A stretch of 64,000 nucleotides of DNA from GWF2-38-69 sp965228125 (lineage in GTDB: Bacteria; Verrucomicrobiota; Lentisphaeria; Victivallales; GWF2-38-69), in the NCBI GenBank assembly GCA_965228125.1, contig OZ245791.1, forward strand, positions 2,170,001 through 2,234,000, read 5' to 3'. Below, piece after piece: positions 33,646 to 43,216 of the stretch. The notes beneath the pieces are model-generated. The model was not told where the DNA came from and searched no databases. It saw only the letters and a program-made list of their open reading frames with translations. Made by a program: the position numbers and the translations under genes. Every line of letters begins with the position of its first letter. The stretch's first letter is position 1.

Positions 33646-34827
33646 ATGTTTTTTCCTAAACAAGCCAAGAATAATTTCAACAAGGCTTATCCTTTTCTCC
33701 TTCTTTTGACAGCGGCTGTTTCCGTGGGATTGCAGGGATGGAGGACTTTATTCAGCAACTATGCAGTGCATGTAGTCAAAGTAGATGGTTTCTGGATCGG
33801 ATTGATAGAGTCAGTCAGAGAAGTTCCTGGTTTGCTGTCATGCGTTGTGGTTTATTTTTTGTTTTTTTTTCGAGAACATAAGTTGATGTCTCATGCTACG
33901 CTTATTCTCGGGTTGGGAGTCTTAATGACAGGTTTGTTCCCATGTAAAATGGGGCTTCTGACCTCTACTCTTGTGATGTCAATAGGTTTTCATTTTGCAG
34001 AAACATGTAGGCAGTCATTGGTGCTTCAATGTTTTGAACTTGACGAGTCTGCCGGAGCTTTTGGGTACATAAGGAGCGTGACAGCAGTAAGCAATATCGG
34101 GGTAGGGGTATTGATTTATGTTTTTGCTTTTTTTACTTCAATGAGCGTTACTCTTATAGCTATAGGGATGGTAGCTGTACTTGCTGCAATATATTCGTAT
34201 TTCATAGATTTCCCTACGGAGAAAACAGGTGGGCAGCGAAAGAAAATGATTATGAAGAGAAAATACTGGCTTTTTTATCTTCTGAATTTTCTGGCAGGCT
34301 CGCGAAGGCAGATTTTTATAGTTTTTTCAATTTTGTTACTGGTCCAACACTATAAATTTTCAGTCAAAGCTATAGCAGTCATATTTATTGCCAGCAATGT
34401 TTTTAATACTTTTATGGCAGAAAAACTGTCAAAAAAAATAGATGACCTTGGGGAAAAGACTATTCTTATTTTGGAGAGCATTATTGCGTTTTCTATTTTT
34501 GTAATATACGCATTTATAGATAACGCCTATCTTGCGGCGTTATTATGTGTTGTTGACAGTGTAGTTTTCAGTTTTCTTATTGCAATAAAAACCTATTTAC
34601 ACAAAGTAGCCGACAGGCCGGACATAGCTTCATCAACTGCCGTGGGTTTTACATTTAATCACGTTGCTGCTGTGGTTTTTCCTTTGATTGGCGGGATGTT
34701 ATGGATGTGTGACAAAAGAATTCCATTTATCATCGGAGCTGTGCTGAGTCTGATTTCCCTTCTTTGCGCTAATTTAATAAAACTTCCCAGACTTCAAATC
34801 GCAAGGTCTTACATTATCGAAAAATAG
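33646..34827 (+). CDS. MFS transporter of unknown substrate
   Basis: 393 residues with about 11-12 hydrophobic segments. The N-terminal part has VGLQGWRTLFSNYAVHVVKVDGFWIGLIESVREVPGLLS, resembling the first two helices of a major-facilitator protein; the middle has a short cytoplasmic loop (FPTEKTGGQRKKMIMKRKYW) between the two six-helix bundles. No substrate signature is recognised. It follows the exported unknown protein by 49 bases and may be cotranscribed. It converges on the ABC-F gene. Confidence 0.75.
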   Translation: MFFPKQAKNNFNKAYPFLLLLTAAVSVGLQGWRTLFSNYAVHVVKVDGFWIGLIESVREVPGLLSCVVVYFLFFFREHKLMSHATLILGLGVLMTGLFPCKMGLLTSTLVMSIGFHFAETCRQSLVLQCFELDESAGAFGYIRSVTAVSNIGVGVLIYVFAFFTSMSVTLIAIGMVAVLAAIYSYFIDFPTEKTGGQRKKMIMKRKYWLFYLLNFLAGSRRQIFIVFSILLLVQHYKFSVKAIAVIFIASNVFNTFMAEKLSKKIDDLGEKTILILESIIAFSIFVIYAFIDNAYLAALLCVVDSVVFSFLIAIKTYLHKVADRPDIASSTAVGFTFNHVAAVVFPLIGGMLWMCDKRIPFIIGAVLSLISLLCANLIKLPRLQIARSYIIEK

Positions 34828-34843
34828 GTTGTTATCAGAAGTC

Positions 34844-36805
34844 TTAGTTTTCTAACGATTCAATTTCCCTGGCATGGTTTTTGAGCGCAGTATCAAGAGC
34901 AGTCGCAGTAATTTCCCAATCATTTGACAGTAGGTTGATTTCAATTTGTATCTCCTGCAAACGTTTATTAATAGAAGCAAAATTTGCAATTTTTACATTT
35001 TCTGATATTTGCTCTACTATCTGGGCTTTTTCCTCTTCCAATGAATTTAACTTTTCTTCTATAATGTTAACCTTGTCTTCCAGCGACTTCTTCTCAGAAT
35101 AGAACTGTTGTCTGAGCAGAGCTTTTTGTTTTCTTTTTTCCTTATTTTCGTCTGTAGTTTTTTCTTCTTTGATATTTGAAGAGTTTATTTCATTGGTGTT
35201 TTCAGAAGCTAATTTTTCTACAAAATAATCATAGTTGCCATGATATTTTTTTACTCTGTTACCAGTTACAAACAAAATAGTGTCAGCTGTGCGTTTGAGA
35301 AATTCTATGTCATGGCTGACGAAGCAGACTGTTCCCTTATAGGATATTATTGCATTTTGTAAATTTTCCCGTGCGACTATATCAAGGTGAGTAGTGGGCT
35401 CGTCCAGAATGAGAAAATTTGGAGACAAACAAAATATTCTGGCAAAAAGGAGCCTTATTTTTTCTCCACCGCTTAAAACTGAACATGGTTTTTCTATTTC
35501 TTCGCCTGAGAAACCAAAACAGCCTAAGATATTACGGAGTTTTGAGGTGTCTACAGACAGTGCCCTGAGCGTATCGTAAGGAGTAATGTTAGGACTCAGT
35601 ATGTCTGAAAACTCCTGTGCCTGATAGCCTATTTCCACATTATGCCCAAGTGTGCGTTTTCCGTGATCTAGCTTCAAAACTCCGGCTAGAAGTTTTAAAA
35701 GAGTGGTTTTTCCTGCGCCGTTGTACCCCACTAACCCTATTTTATCGCCCTTCTGGACGGAGATGCTGAATTCTTTTAATACAAGGTCAGTTCCATTGTA
35801 CGAAAAAGTTCCATCTTCCACCCGTATTATTTCGTTGCCGCAATGAGGTGGTTCAGGTAAACGCATGGTACTGTGATAGAGCATTTTTTGAGGAATATCT
35901 ATTGTTTCCATTTTCTTGAGCATCTTAATTCTGCTTTGAACCTGATTGGCTTTTGTGGCTTTGTATCGGAAACGATCTATAAAATCTTCTATTTCTTTAA
36001 CTTTTGCGTCTCTGTTCTCTTTAGCCGCCAGAGTTTGTTCTTGTCTCCTTAACCTTTCTATAGAATAGTAATCATAGTTTCCTGCGTATTTTGTTACGGC
36101 TCCGCAATTGATTTCCAGAGTAATGTTTGTGAGCGAATTTAGCAGATATCTGTCATGAGATATGAGAACCAGGGTGCCTTTATAGGAAGAAAGGGTTTTT
36201 CTCATCCATTCTATTGCAGGAACGTCAAGATAGTTTGAAGGTTCATCAAGCAGAAGAATATCTCCTTGAGAGATGATTGTTTTTGCTAGAGAGGCCCTCA
36301 TCTGCCAGCCGCCGCTGAACGATGAGAATTTGTCATCGAATCTGGATTCATGAAACCCAAGCCCTGAAAGAGCAGTTTTCACCTTATGGTCAAGAATGTG
36401 GCTTCCAAGATGTTCAAGCTGCAACTGAAGATCTCCGATTTGTGAGAGTAGAGATGCTTTCAGTTTCTCATCGTCCGTAGAGATAAGTTTAGATTCCAGT
36501 TCTTCTATAGAATGTTTTAATACGTTGATTTCCGGAATAGCATTAGCGGTATACTCAGCCAACGGTGTATTTAAAGCGTTCTCCTCAAGGTTTTGTTTAA
36601 GATATGCTATCCTGAAATCTTTCGGGATAACTATGTTACCTTTGTCTGTAGTATCTTCGCCTATAATCAGTCTGAATATAGTGCTTTTGCCTGCGCCGTT
36701 CGGGCCGACTATACCGACTCTTTCTCCGGTATTAATCCTGAAAGAAGCATTGTTTAATAAGACCTGTTTTGAATAACTTTTTGATACTGTTTGAAAATCA
36801 ATCAT
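34844..36805 (-). CDS. ABC-F family ATPase (YheS/Uup-like)
   Basis: 653 residues, two ABC domains without membrane segments. Walker A motifs are GPNGAGKST and GYNGAGKTT, signatures are FSGGWQMR and LSGGEKIR, and Walker B motifs are ILLLDEPSNYLD and FLILDEPTTHLD. An inter-domain linker (ABC_tran_Xtn) lies at about 240-300. The C-terminal 100 residues form a Lys/Glu-rich coiled coil. ABC-F proteins act on the ribosome in translation control or antibiotic protection; this length and tail fit the general YheS/Uup group rather than a specific resistance factor. Confidence 0.9.
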   Translation of the reverse strand: MIDFQTVSKSYSKQVLLNNASFRINTGERVGIVGPNGAGKSTIFRLIIGEDTTDKGNIVIPKDFRIAYLKQNLEENALNTPLAEYTANAIPEINVLKHSIEELESKLISTDDEKLKASLLSQIGDLQLQLEHLGSHILDHKVKTALSGLGFHESRFDDKFSSFSGGWQMRASLAKTIISQGDILLLDEPSNYLDVPAIEWMRKTLSSYKGTLVLISHDRYLLNSLTNITLEINCGAVTKYAGNYDYYSIERLRRQEQTLAAKENRDAKVKEIEDFIDRFRYKATKANQVQSRIKMLKKMETIDIPQKMLYHSTMRLPEPPHCGNEIIRVEDGTFSYNGTDLVLKEFSISVQKGDKIGLVGYNGAGKTTLLKLLAGVLKLDHGKRTLGHNVEIGYQAQEFSDILSPNITPYDTLRALSVDTSKLRNILGCFGFSGEEIEKPCSVLSGGEKIRLLFARIFCLSPNFLILDEPTTHLDIVARENLQNAIISYKGTVCFVSHDIEFLKRTADTILFVTGNRVKKYHGNYDYFVEKLASENTNEINSSNIKEEKTTDENKEKRKQKALLRQQFYSEKKSLEDKVNIIEEKLNSLEEEKAQIVEQISENVKIANFASINKRLQEIQIEINLLSNDWEITATALDTALKNHAREIESLEN

Positions 36806-36990
36806 CTGGTAAAAACTTACGGGATTCTCTTAATATGAGTGAACACTATTAACAGACTAGACAATAAAGTGGCTGTCATAAAAAGTCCAAGCTAATAATC
36901 TTTCAATACAAAAAAACTTCATTTTTCTTCGGAAGTATGTGTTTTTCAGATCGTAGACTTCTGGTTGGCTCATTGTTGCTATCAAAGGAG

Positions 36991-37629
36991 TTAAATTCCG
37001 TTGACACTGTATAGTTCGTTGAGTTTCGCAAGAAGCTTATTTGCATAGTTCGGATCACTTGCCCATTTTCCCCTGCCTAACTGTGAGACATAAACCGCAG
37101 ATCCTCTTTTTACTTTGTCGAATCTTGGATCAACTAGCCTGCCATTGAGCCTGGCTTTACTGGCATAAGCCTTCAGGTGCTGCACCTGAGCTCTTACGCC
37201 TACATCTATGGATTTGAAAGAAAGGCCAGTTGCTCCATTATCTGTGGCGCCAATTCCTGCAAAGTTATTTTGTGATAATTTTACCTGATTCCCGAATCTT
37301 AAGAAGTTAGTTTCATGACACATCTGGACGAAAGCCACATCTGAGTTTACTCCTTCTTTTCTGCACTCAATAAGATAAGCTTTAGTCACATTATCCAGAT
37401 AAGTTTTATTAACATTGTGATTATATTTCAAAAAGAAATTTTCGAGTTGGGCAAAGCTGGCTTTACCGTTACCCATTATAGGCATGTTCCTGACTGTGGC
37501 TGCTGGTTGGTAAGGAGTCATTTGCTCCTCGTCCTTATATCCATGGCATGAGGCGAGGTAAACCGAAACAATTATACAGAAAGCTCTTAGCAGCATGCCA
37601 TGCTTCTGAAGTTTTTCCTTTAAATTCAT
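36991..37629 (-). CDS. Lipoprotein with glucosaminidase domain (peptidoglycan hydrolase)
   Basis: 212 residues. A signal with lipobox VYLASC places the acylated Cys at about residue 29. The catalytic domain (about 75-210) has YLIECRKEGVNSDVAFVQMCHETNF, with the catalytic Glu in CHETN, NNFAGIGA, and the terminal QLGRGKWASDPNYANKLLAKL. This is the Glucosaminidase (PF01832) pattern, which cuts N-acetylglucosamine bonds in peptidoglycan. It is probably anchored to the outer or inner membrane facing the wall. It starts 13 bases after the DUF985 gene. Confidence 0.88.
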   Translation of the reverse strand: MNLKEKLQKHGMLLRAFCIIVSVYLASCHGYKDEEQMTPYQPAATVRNMPIMGNGKASFAQLENFFLKYNHNVNKTYLDNVTKAYLIECRKEGVNSDVAFVQMCHETNFLRFGNQVKLSQNNFAGIGATDNGATGLSFKSIDVGVRAQVQHLKAYASKARLNGRLVDPRFDKVKRGSAVYVSQLGRGKWASDPNYANKLLAKLNELYSVNGI

Positions 37630-37642
37630 TTCTAAGCCGAAA

Positions 37643-38125
37643 TTATATGAGATGAGCCAGATTCGGATATTTTTTTGAGACTAATTCGGCCAAATCACCT
37701 GATTCGCTCATGAGAGAAAAGTCTTCAAATTCAAATCCCGGGGCGACCATACATCCAACCAGGCTGAAGTCTCCTGTAGTCGAAGCCGCCTGCCAATGGT
37801 TTGCTTTAACTGTATGCTTAAAGTTTAGATCCTTACCTAGTTCGATAATTTCGAGAGATTGCAAGTCTTCAGATAAATCATATAAAAAAAGCGGAGCGCC
37901 AGTATAAAAATTCCATATTTCAGTTTGTTTTACTCTATGAAACCTACTTTTTTCCCCGCCGGCAAGAAGAAAATATATGTCTGTGATCGCAGACCTGGTC
38001 CTGTTTGACGAATCATTTAAATTGACACTTACAGTATCTTTAAAAACCTGTTTATAATGTCCTCCTTCCGGATGTGGCCTCAACTCAAGTTTTTCAATAA
38101 TCCCCATAGCACTCATTGTATTCAT
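37643..38125 (-). CDS. DUF985 cupin-domain protein
   Basis: 160 residues. LRPHPEGGHYKQVF, YFLLAGGEKSRFHRVKQTEIWNFYTGAPL and VAPGFEFEDFSL are the landmarks of the Cupin_5/DUF985 family (PF06172), with His and Glu at the usual metal positions. The biochemical role of the family is not settled. Same strand as the SpoU methylase upstream (15 bases) and the glucosaminidase downstream. Confidence 0.88.
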   Translation of the reverse strand: MNTMSAMGIIEKLELRPHPEGGHYKQVFKDTVSVNLNDSSNRTRSAITDIYFLLAGGEKSRFHRVKQTEIWNFYTGAPLFLYDLSEDLQSLEIIELGKDLNFKHTVKANHWQAASTTGDFSLVGCMVAPGFEFEDFSLMSESGDLAELVSKKYPNLAHLI

Positions 38126-38140
38126 AAAACACCTCCTAAA

Positions 38141-38911
38141 TTATAAAACTTTACGCCTTACTGCTTCAAACAAGATTACCGTAACGGACTGTGCCACATT
38201 CAGGGATTCGAATTTTCCCGGCATAGGGATATTTACTGGCATCGAGTCTTTTACTTCTTTTATGCCGTTTGCTTCATTCCCAAAGACAATAACACTTTTG
38301 TTAAATAGTGCTTTTGCTTCAAAACAGCTTTCACCACCTGCAGGTTCAGTCCTGAATACTTTATCATAGCCTTTTTTCCTTAGATTTTCGACCAGTAAGT
38401 TTACATCTCTGTACTGAAATAAATTTAAAGAGAACTGAGAACCTAGAGCCGAGCGGATAGTTTTTTCCGAGTATGGATCCACAGAACTTTCAGAATACCA
38501 GACTTCCTTTAAACCGACAGAAGCGCAAGTCCTGAGTATGGTTCCAAAGTTTCCAGGGTCAGCTATTCTATCAAGCACAAGAACAAACGGCGAAGAAATA
38601 TGTTCATCTGCCTGCATCTTGGGAATTTTGGCCACCAGTAAAATTCCCTGGGAATTTACTGTCGAAGACATTTTTTTAAAAACCCTGTTTTCTACAGTGT
38701 AGAATCTAACGCCATTAAAAGAGTCTATATTTACATCTCTGGCAGCAATGCCGTATTCAATGGCTTCAGGGCAGATATAATAAAGCTCCTTTGCTGCTCT
38801 TAACCCCTCACATACGCACAAGCCTGCTTCGTATCTTTTCTTCCTGTCATATAAAGAAACCAGAGATTTCTCCATATTTTTAGTAAAAAAAGAGTGTGTA
38901 TTCAAAACCAC
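38141..38911 (-). CDS. SpoU/TrmH-family RNA 2'-O-methyltransferase
   Basis: 256 residues. An N-terminal substrate-binding region (RYEAGLCVCEGLRAAKEL) precedes the SPOUT domain. Its three motifs are visible: DRIADPGNFGTILRTC (motif 1), VIVFGNEANGI (motif 2) and IPMPGKFESLNVAQSVTVILFE (motif 3). The knot motif PGKFESLNVA normally reads PGxxESLNVS. It methylates the 2'-O of a ribose in rRNA or tRNA; RlmB or TrmH type cannot be told apart by eye. Confidence 0.88.
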   Translation of the reverse strand: MVLNTHSFFTKNMEKSLVSLYDRKKRYEAGLCVCEGLRAAKELYYICPEAIEYGIAARDVNIDSFNGVRFYTVENRVFKKMSSTVNSQGILLVAKIPKMQADEHISSPFVLVLDRIADPGNFGTILRTCASVGLKEVWYSESSVDPYSEKTIRSALGSQFSLNLFQYRDVNLLVENLRKKGYDKVFRTEPAGGESCFEAKALFNKSVIVFGNEANGIKEVKDSMPVNIPMPGKFESLNVAQSVTVILFEAVRRKVL

Positions 38912-38924
38912 TTTGTCCCGACAA

Positions 38925-39563
38925 TTAATTGATTCTGTTTATTAGTCCTTTTGCAAATTCAGGCCAGCCCACGCAAGAATCATTGGAAAAATCGGAACTC
39001 TTCTTAAGTTTCTCAATGGCCAAGTCGTTCTTTCCCATGGCAAGATAAATCCGCCCCGAGTTATAAAGGGCTTCGCATCTGAAAGCATCAGGAAACGTCA
39101 TATCTGAAGAAATCTGGTTGAATATTTTCAGGGCCTCTTCATTTTCTCCTTGATTTTCGGCTATATAAGCAAGATCAAGTTTTGCCCTTGAAACGATATA
39201 AGAATCCTGTGATGAAGCAACAATGCTATTGCAAAGGTTTTTGGCTCCTGAAGCATCATTATCGGAAACCATGCTGGAAACTAACTCAAGAGAACAATAT
39301 GGGGTAAGGGCATTGCCGGGGTTGTTCTTTATTGCTGCCTGAAGTTCAGCAGTATTATCAGCGTTTACCAGTTCTTGTGAAGACGATAAAGCTTTGTGTT
39401 CCAATGTTCTGATAGTGATCAAAGTCAATGCAACAATAATAACTGCTGCAATGGCCAAATAAACATATTTTTTCCAGTATTTCAAAACAAAATTATCTAC
39501 CGCATCAAGTTCTTTTGAAATAACATCTACCGATTTGAATATTTTTTTCCCGTTCTTTGTCAT
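38925..39563 (-). CDS. Membrane-anchored TPR protein (YfgM-like)
   Basis: 212 residues. A cytoplasmic N-terminus of about 35 residues is followed by one transmembrane helix (YVYLAIAAVIIVALTLITI) and a soluble TPR-like domain: ALTPYCSLELVSSM, AKLDLAYIAENQGENEEALKIF, CEALYNSGRIYLAMGKNDLAIEKLKK. The layout is that of YfgM/TPR_21 ancillary proteins of the secretion translocon. Function here is inferred only from layout. It starts 28 bases after the NUDIX gene, all in one direction with the SpoU gene. Confidence 0.72.
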   Translation of the reverse strand: MTKNGKKIFKSVDVISKELDAVDNFVLKYWKKYVYLAIAAVIIVALTLITIRTLEHKALSSSQELVNADNTAELQAAIKNNPGNALTPYCSLELVSSMVSDNDASGAKNLCNSIVASSQDSYIVSRAKLDLAYIAENQGENEEALKIFNQISSDMTFPDAFRCEALYNSGRIYLAMGKNDLAIEKLKKSSDFSNDSCVGWPEFAKGLINRIN

Positions 39564-39591
39564 CCTTAAAATTCTCCTATATATTTCTATA

Positions 39592-40233
39592 TTATTGTTT
39601 TATGTTATATAAACTGCTTCCGGCCGAAAAACTCATTACTTTTGCGTCAATAAAGTCACCTGAATTCCAACGTTCTTCAAGGAATCTTTTCAGTTTTTTA
39701 AAATCAACCAGAAGAACTTCGATGTCTTCGGTTTGTTCCATCTGCGGTACAGGGTTAAGGTTTTCAGGAAGGTTCTCGTCAATATCAATAAAAACCAGAG
39801 AAACCGTTTCATTTGTCATTCCTGGAGAGCTATAAATTGGGCAGCTGACATCTGTAACTTTTCCAATGTATCCTGTCTCTTCCTTGAGTTCTCTTAATGC
39901 GGCGGTTTCATATTTTTCGCCTGAATCTATTAATCCTGCAGGGAATTCGATTATATAGTTATCTATAGGAGGCCTGAATTGCCTTACAAGAACCAGTTTT
40001 TCTCCTTTTCTGGCGATCATAGCTACGGCTCCGCCTAATGTTGTCCTTGTGACATTCTCCCAGCTTCTTATTTTTCCGGCTGAATCGACATATTCAACTT
40101 CTTCAAAGTTGAGCCACTTCCCATTGTGTTTTGGTTGTCGCCTAGTGACTGAGGGTTTGGTTTTTGACATGCTTTTATCTTCCATTGTTAATACATCGTT
40201 TATTATAATTGTATTATTCATATTTCGCTTCAT
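39592..40233 (-). CDS. NUDIX hydrolase, ADP-ribose pyrophosphatase-like
   Basis: 213 residues. The Nudix box is complete: G-x5-E-x7-REL-x-EE-x-G in GLIDSGEKYETAALRELKEETGYIG (about residues 100-124). EFPAGLID just before it and the downstream PGMTNE are typical of ADP-ribose pyrophosphatases (NudF-like). An internal ATG at 40170 with GGAAG ahead of it may be the true start, removing 21 residues that have no family counterpart. It hydrolyses ADP-ribose or a similar nucleoside diphosphate derivative. Confidence 0.88.
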   Translation of the reverse strand: MKRNMNNTIIINDVLTMEDKSMSKTKPSVTRRQPKHNGKWLNFEEVEYVDSAGKIRSWENVTRTTLGGAVAMIARKGEKLVLVRQFRPPIDNYIIEFPAGLIDSGEKYETAALRELKEETGYIGKVTDVSCPIYSSPGMTNETVSLVFIDIDENLPENLNPVPQMEQTEDIEVLLVDFKKLKRFLEERWNSGDFIDAKVMSFSAGSSLYNIKQ

Positions 40234-40449
40234 TCTACAATATAAGCTTGGAGTTTAAAGGTCGTAAAAGAATTCATTTTATGAGTTTTTTTTAAACTTT
40301 AGAAATTTTCCTCTTGATTTAGGTTTATTGGCAATTATAATGCCCATAATTCGAGACACATTCACGATTTTCTATCTATTGTTCATAATAATCATTCGTT
40401 CTGCGTAAAATGTTTAATTTTTAATTTCTGAATTTTTCGGAGAAATGTT

Positions 40450-41094
40450 TTGTCTTTAGATTTTAAGCTAATCAATCATACCGAATTCAAGCGTGTTGTA
40501 GCTCTGTCGGGAGGAATAGGCTGTGGTAAAAGTACAGCGCTGAATATATTTTCCGAACTTGGATGCAAGGTGATTGAATCAGACAAGTTATGTCATGACT
40601 TGTATAGCGATGAAGGATTACAAGGTACAAATTTTAGAAAGAGAATCACAGAAAGATGGGTCGGACAGATAATTTCCGATGGAGACATAGACAGGAAAAA
40701 GATATCACAGATTGTTTTTAATAATAAAAAAGAACTTGAATGGCTCAATAGCATAGTTCATCCACATGTTTTTAATAAAGCTCGTGAACTGATTTCTTCT
40801 TTTGATAGTGGGGATGTAGTTATCTTTGATATACCGCTTCTATTTGAACTTAAAATAGAAAAGGAATTTTGTGCGACAATCACTATATGGACTAATAAAG
40901 ATATACAAGTCAAACGATTAAGAGAGCGAAACTGGACAGATGACGAAATATCCAGCAGACTCGGTTCACAGCTAAGTCCTGATATTAAACTCGAGAAAGC
41001 TACTTTTGGAATAATTAATACCGGAGACTTTAGTCTTCTTCAGAAACAATGCAAACAAATATTATTTAATATAAAAAAGAGGATTTTAGCATGA
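40450..41094 (+). CDS. coaE: Dephospho-CoA kinase
   Basis: 214 residues from a TTG start at 40450 with GGAGA 8 bases upstream; no in-frame ATG is available before the P-loop. The P-loop is SGGIGCGKST, followed by ESDKLCHDLY and the DIPLLFE motif of the family. CoaE does the last step of coenzyme A synthesis. The stop overlaps the rho start by 4 bases (ATGA), so the two are translationally coupled. Confidence 0.92.
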   Translation: MSLDFKLINHTEFKRVVALSGGIGCGKSTALNIFSELGCKVIESDKLCHDLYSDEGLQGTNFRKRITERWVGQIISDGDIDRKKISQIVFNNKKELEWLNSIVHPHVFNKARELISSFDSGDVVIFDIPLLFELKIEKEFCATITIWTNKDIQVKRLRERNWTDDEISSRLGSQLSPDIKLEKATFGIINTGDFSLLQKQCKQILFNIKKRILA

Positions 41095-42851
41095 CACAGG
41101 ATAACGATCCACAATCATCAATACCAAGCGAAGGGCAGGAAATTCGTCCTGAGAAAGCGCTTCACAAGAAACCTGGCAGACCCAAAAGAACTCATAAAGA
41201 AGAATCTGCAACTCCAAAAAATACTCCTTTGGATCAGGCAGTTGAGCAGAATAGCAAGAACTCTCAGGAGAGCAGCGAAGAACCACAGATGGATTCTTCT
41301 ATATCTACAGTTGAACAGATTAATCAATATCCATCCGATATGGCAGAAGACCACCACTATCAGACTCCAAGGGAAGAGCTGTCTCCCAAAGAGGAATCAA
41401 CTTTAAGAGATCAAGGCCAACCGATTCCTCCGTCTTCTCAACCGAACCAGGAATCTGGTTCCCCCAGAAATCAAAACGACAACTATCAAGATCAAAGGCC
41501 AAGAGAGCGTAATAACAACAACTTCTACAGAAGAGATAACAGAAATAACAATGGCGGCCGCTTCAGGGAAGATTTCTCAAAAAAAGACCGAACTGCCCCA
41601 AGTTTGAATCTTGCCGAACTGCAGGCTATGAAGATGCAGGAGCTTGCCGTAATGGGCAATGCTTTAAATATCGAAGGAATAGGTGCATTGGAAAAGCCTG
41701 AGCTAATCTTTGAGATATTAAAGGCCAATGCTGAAAAGAACGGCCTTATGTATGGAAGCGGGTATCTTGAAGTGCTTCCAGACGGGTTCGGATTTTTAAG
41801 ATCTCCTGCTTATAGTTATTTGCCATGTCCCGAAGATATTTATCTTAGTCCTTCTCAGATAAGAAGATTTTCTTTAAAAACGGGTGATTTTATATCAGGC
41901 CAAATCAGACAGCCTCGTGAAAAGGAACGCTTTTTCGCTATGCTCAAAGTTGAGGCCATTAATAATGAATTACCCGAGAGGAAGAAAGAAATAATCCCGT
42001 TTCAGGCACTTACTCCTTACTTCCCTACCGAGAGATTGGTTCTCGAGCGCGCCCCGGATGAGTATTCAACAAGAGTTTTTGATCTTATTACTCCTATAGG
42101 TAAAGGACAGCGCGGACTTATAGTGGCCCAGCCCAGAACCGGAAAAACTGTTTTACTGCAGAAAATTGCAAACAGTATTTTAACGAATAACCCCGAAGTT
42201 CATCTTTTGGTGCTTTTGATTGATGAGAGACCGGAAGAAGTGACTGACATGCAAAGGTGTGTGGCTGCGGAAGTAGTTTCTTCCACTTTTGACGAACCAC
42301 CTGAAAGACACGTTCAGATAGCAGAAATGGTTATCGAAAAGTCAAAAAGAATGGTTGAATACGGCAAAGATGTGGTAATTCTCCTGGACAGCATCACCAG
42401 GCTTGCCAGAGCGTACAATACGTTGCAGCCTCACAGCGGTAAAATTTTATCAGGCGGTGTGGATGCAAATGCTCTGCATAAACCGAAACGCTTTTTTGGT
42501 GCAGCAAGAAATATTGAAGGCGGTGGTAGTTTAACTATTATAGCGACAGCTCTCATTGATACCGGCAGCAGGATGGATGAAGTTATATTTGAAGAATTCA
42601 AAGGTACTGGTAATATGGAAACTCACTTGGACAGACATCTTGTTGATAAACGTATTTACCCTGCGATCAATGTCGAAAAGAGTGGCACTAGAAAAGAAGA
42701 ACTGCTTCTTCATCCGGATGAACTGCAGAAAGTATGGGCTCTCAGAAAAGCTCTAAATGGCGTGCCGCCGGTCGAAGCAATGGAGCTTATTATAAGTAAA
42801 ATGAAAAAAATTAAAACTAATATTGAATTTCTTATGACTCTGCACATATAA
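41091..42851 (+). CDS. rho: Transcription termination factor Rho with long N-terminal extension
   Basis: 586 residues against about 420 in E. coli. Residues 1-165 are a low-complexity, probably disordered region rich in Gln, Asn, Pro, Ser and Arg/Glu, ending in an Asn/Arg-rich block near 140-160. The normal Rho then begins: LNLAELQAMKMQELAVMG (N-terminal domain), SGYLEVLPDGFGFLRSP (RNA-binding cold-shock domain), P-loop QPRTGKTVLLQ, and Walker B VVILLDSITRLARAYN. KSGTRKEELLLHP is the conserved R-loop end. Rho unwinds RNA and ends transcription. Confidence 0.95.
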   Translation: MTQDNDPQSSIPSEGQEIRPEKALHKKPGRPKRTHKEESATPKNTPLDQAVEQNSKNSQESSEEPQMDSSISTVEQINQYPSDMAEDHHYQTPREELSPKEESTLRDQGQPIPPSSQPNQESGSPRNQNDNYQDQRPRERNNNNFYRRDNRNNNGGRFREDFSKKDRTAPSLNLAELQAMKMQELAVMGNALNIEGIGALEKPELIFEILKANAEKNGLMYGSGYLEVLPDGFGFLRSPAYSYLPCPEDIYLSPSQIRRFSLKTGDFISGQIRQPREKERFFAMLKVEAINNELPERKKEIIPFQALTPYFPTERLVLERAPDEYSTRVFDLITPIGKGQRGLIVAQPRTGKTVLLQKIANSILTNNPEVHLLVLLIDERPEEVTDMQRCVAAEVVSSTFDEPPERHVQIAEMVIEKSKRMVEYGKDVVILLDSITRLARAYNTLQPHSGKILSGGVDANALHKPKRFFGAARNIEGGGSLTIIATALIDTGSRMDEVIFEEFKGTGNMETHLDRHLVDKRIYPAINVEKSGTRKEELLLHPDELQKVWALRKALNGVPPVEAMELIISKMKKIKTNIEFLMTLHI

Positions 42852-42928
42852 TTCCGTTCATGTTATAAAATCAGTTTTTATTGACTTCATTTATTTAATT
42901 TATAAATCATACTTAAGGAGTAAGAATA

Positions 42929-43177
42929 ATGGAGACACTTATATGCCCTTATTGCGATTCGGAAGTTAAACTTTATCAGGTAGAGGCCGAAGAGGGTTGC
43001 TGTCCTGAATGCGGATCTGCAATATCTACAGATGCGACATATAATGATGACTATGACGACGATGATAACTTTGATGATGTAGATGACGATTTTGATGATG
43101 ATATTGACGACGAAGACGACGACGAAGAATATGATGATGAATACGACGACGATGATGATGATGACAAATATGTCTAA
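42929..43177 (+). CDS. Small zinc-ribbon protein with poly-Asp/Glu tail
   Basis: 82 residues, not recognised. The first 32 residues form one zinc ribbon (CPYC at 6-9 and CPEC at 25-28). Residues 39-80 are almost only Asp and Glu with a few Tyr and Phe, so the protein is strongly acidic. AAGGAG precedes the ATG by 7 bases. It lies between rho and an FtsB-like gene on the same strand. The ribbon resembles LysW-type carrier proteins, but the C-terminal EDWGE tail of LysW is absent. Confidence 0.75.
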   Translation: METLICPYCDSEVKLYQVEAEEGCCPECGSAISTDATYNDDYDDDDNFDDVDDDFDDDIDDEDDDEEYDDEYDDDDDDDKYV

Positions 43178-43216
43178 TCTGGAAGAATAAATTTTAGATA
43201 ATGGGAGAGCTATTTA

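Noticed and set aside
42929..43177. LysW-type amino-group carrier protein
   Set aside because: The zinc ribbon is similar, but the essential EDWGE C-terminus is absent and no lysine or arginine biosynthesis genes are nearby.
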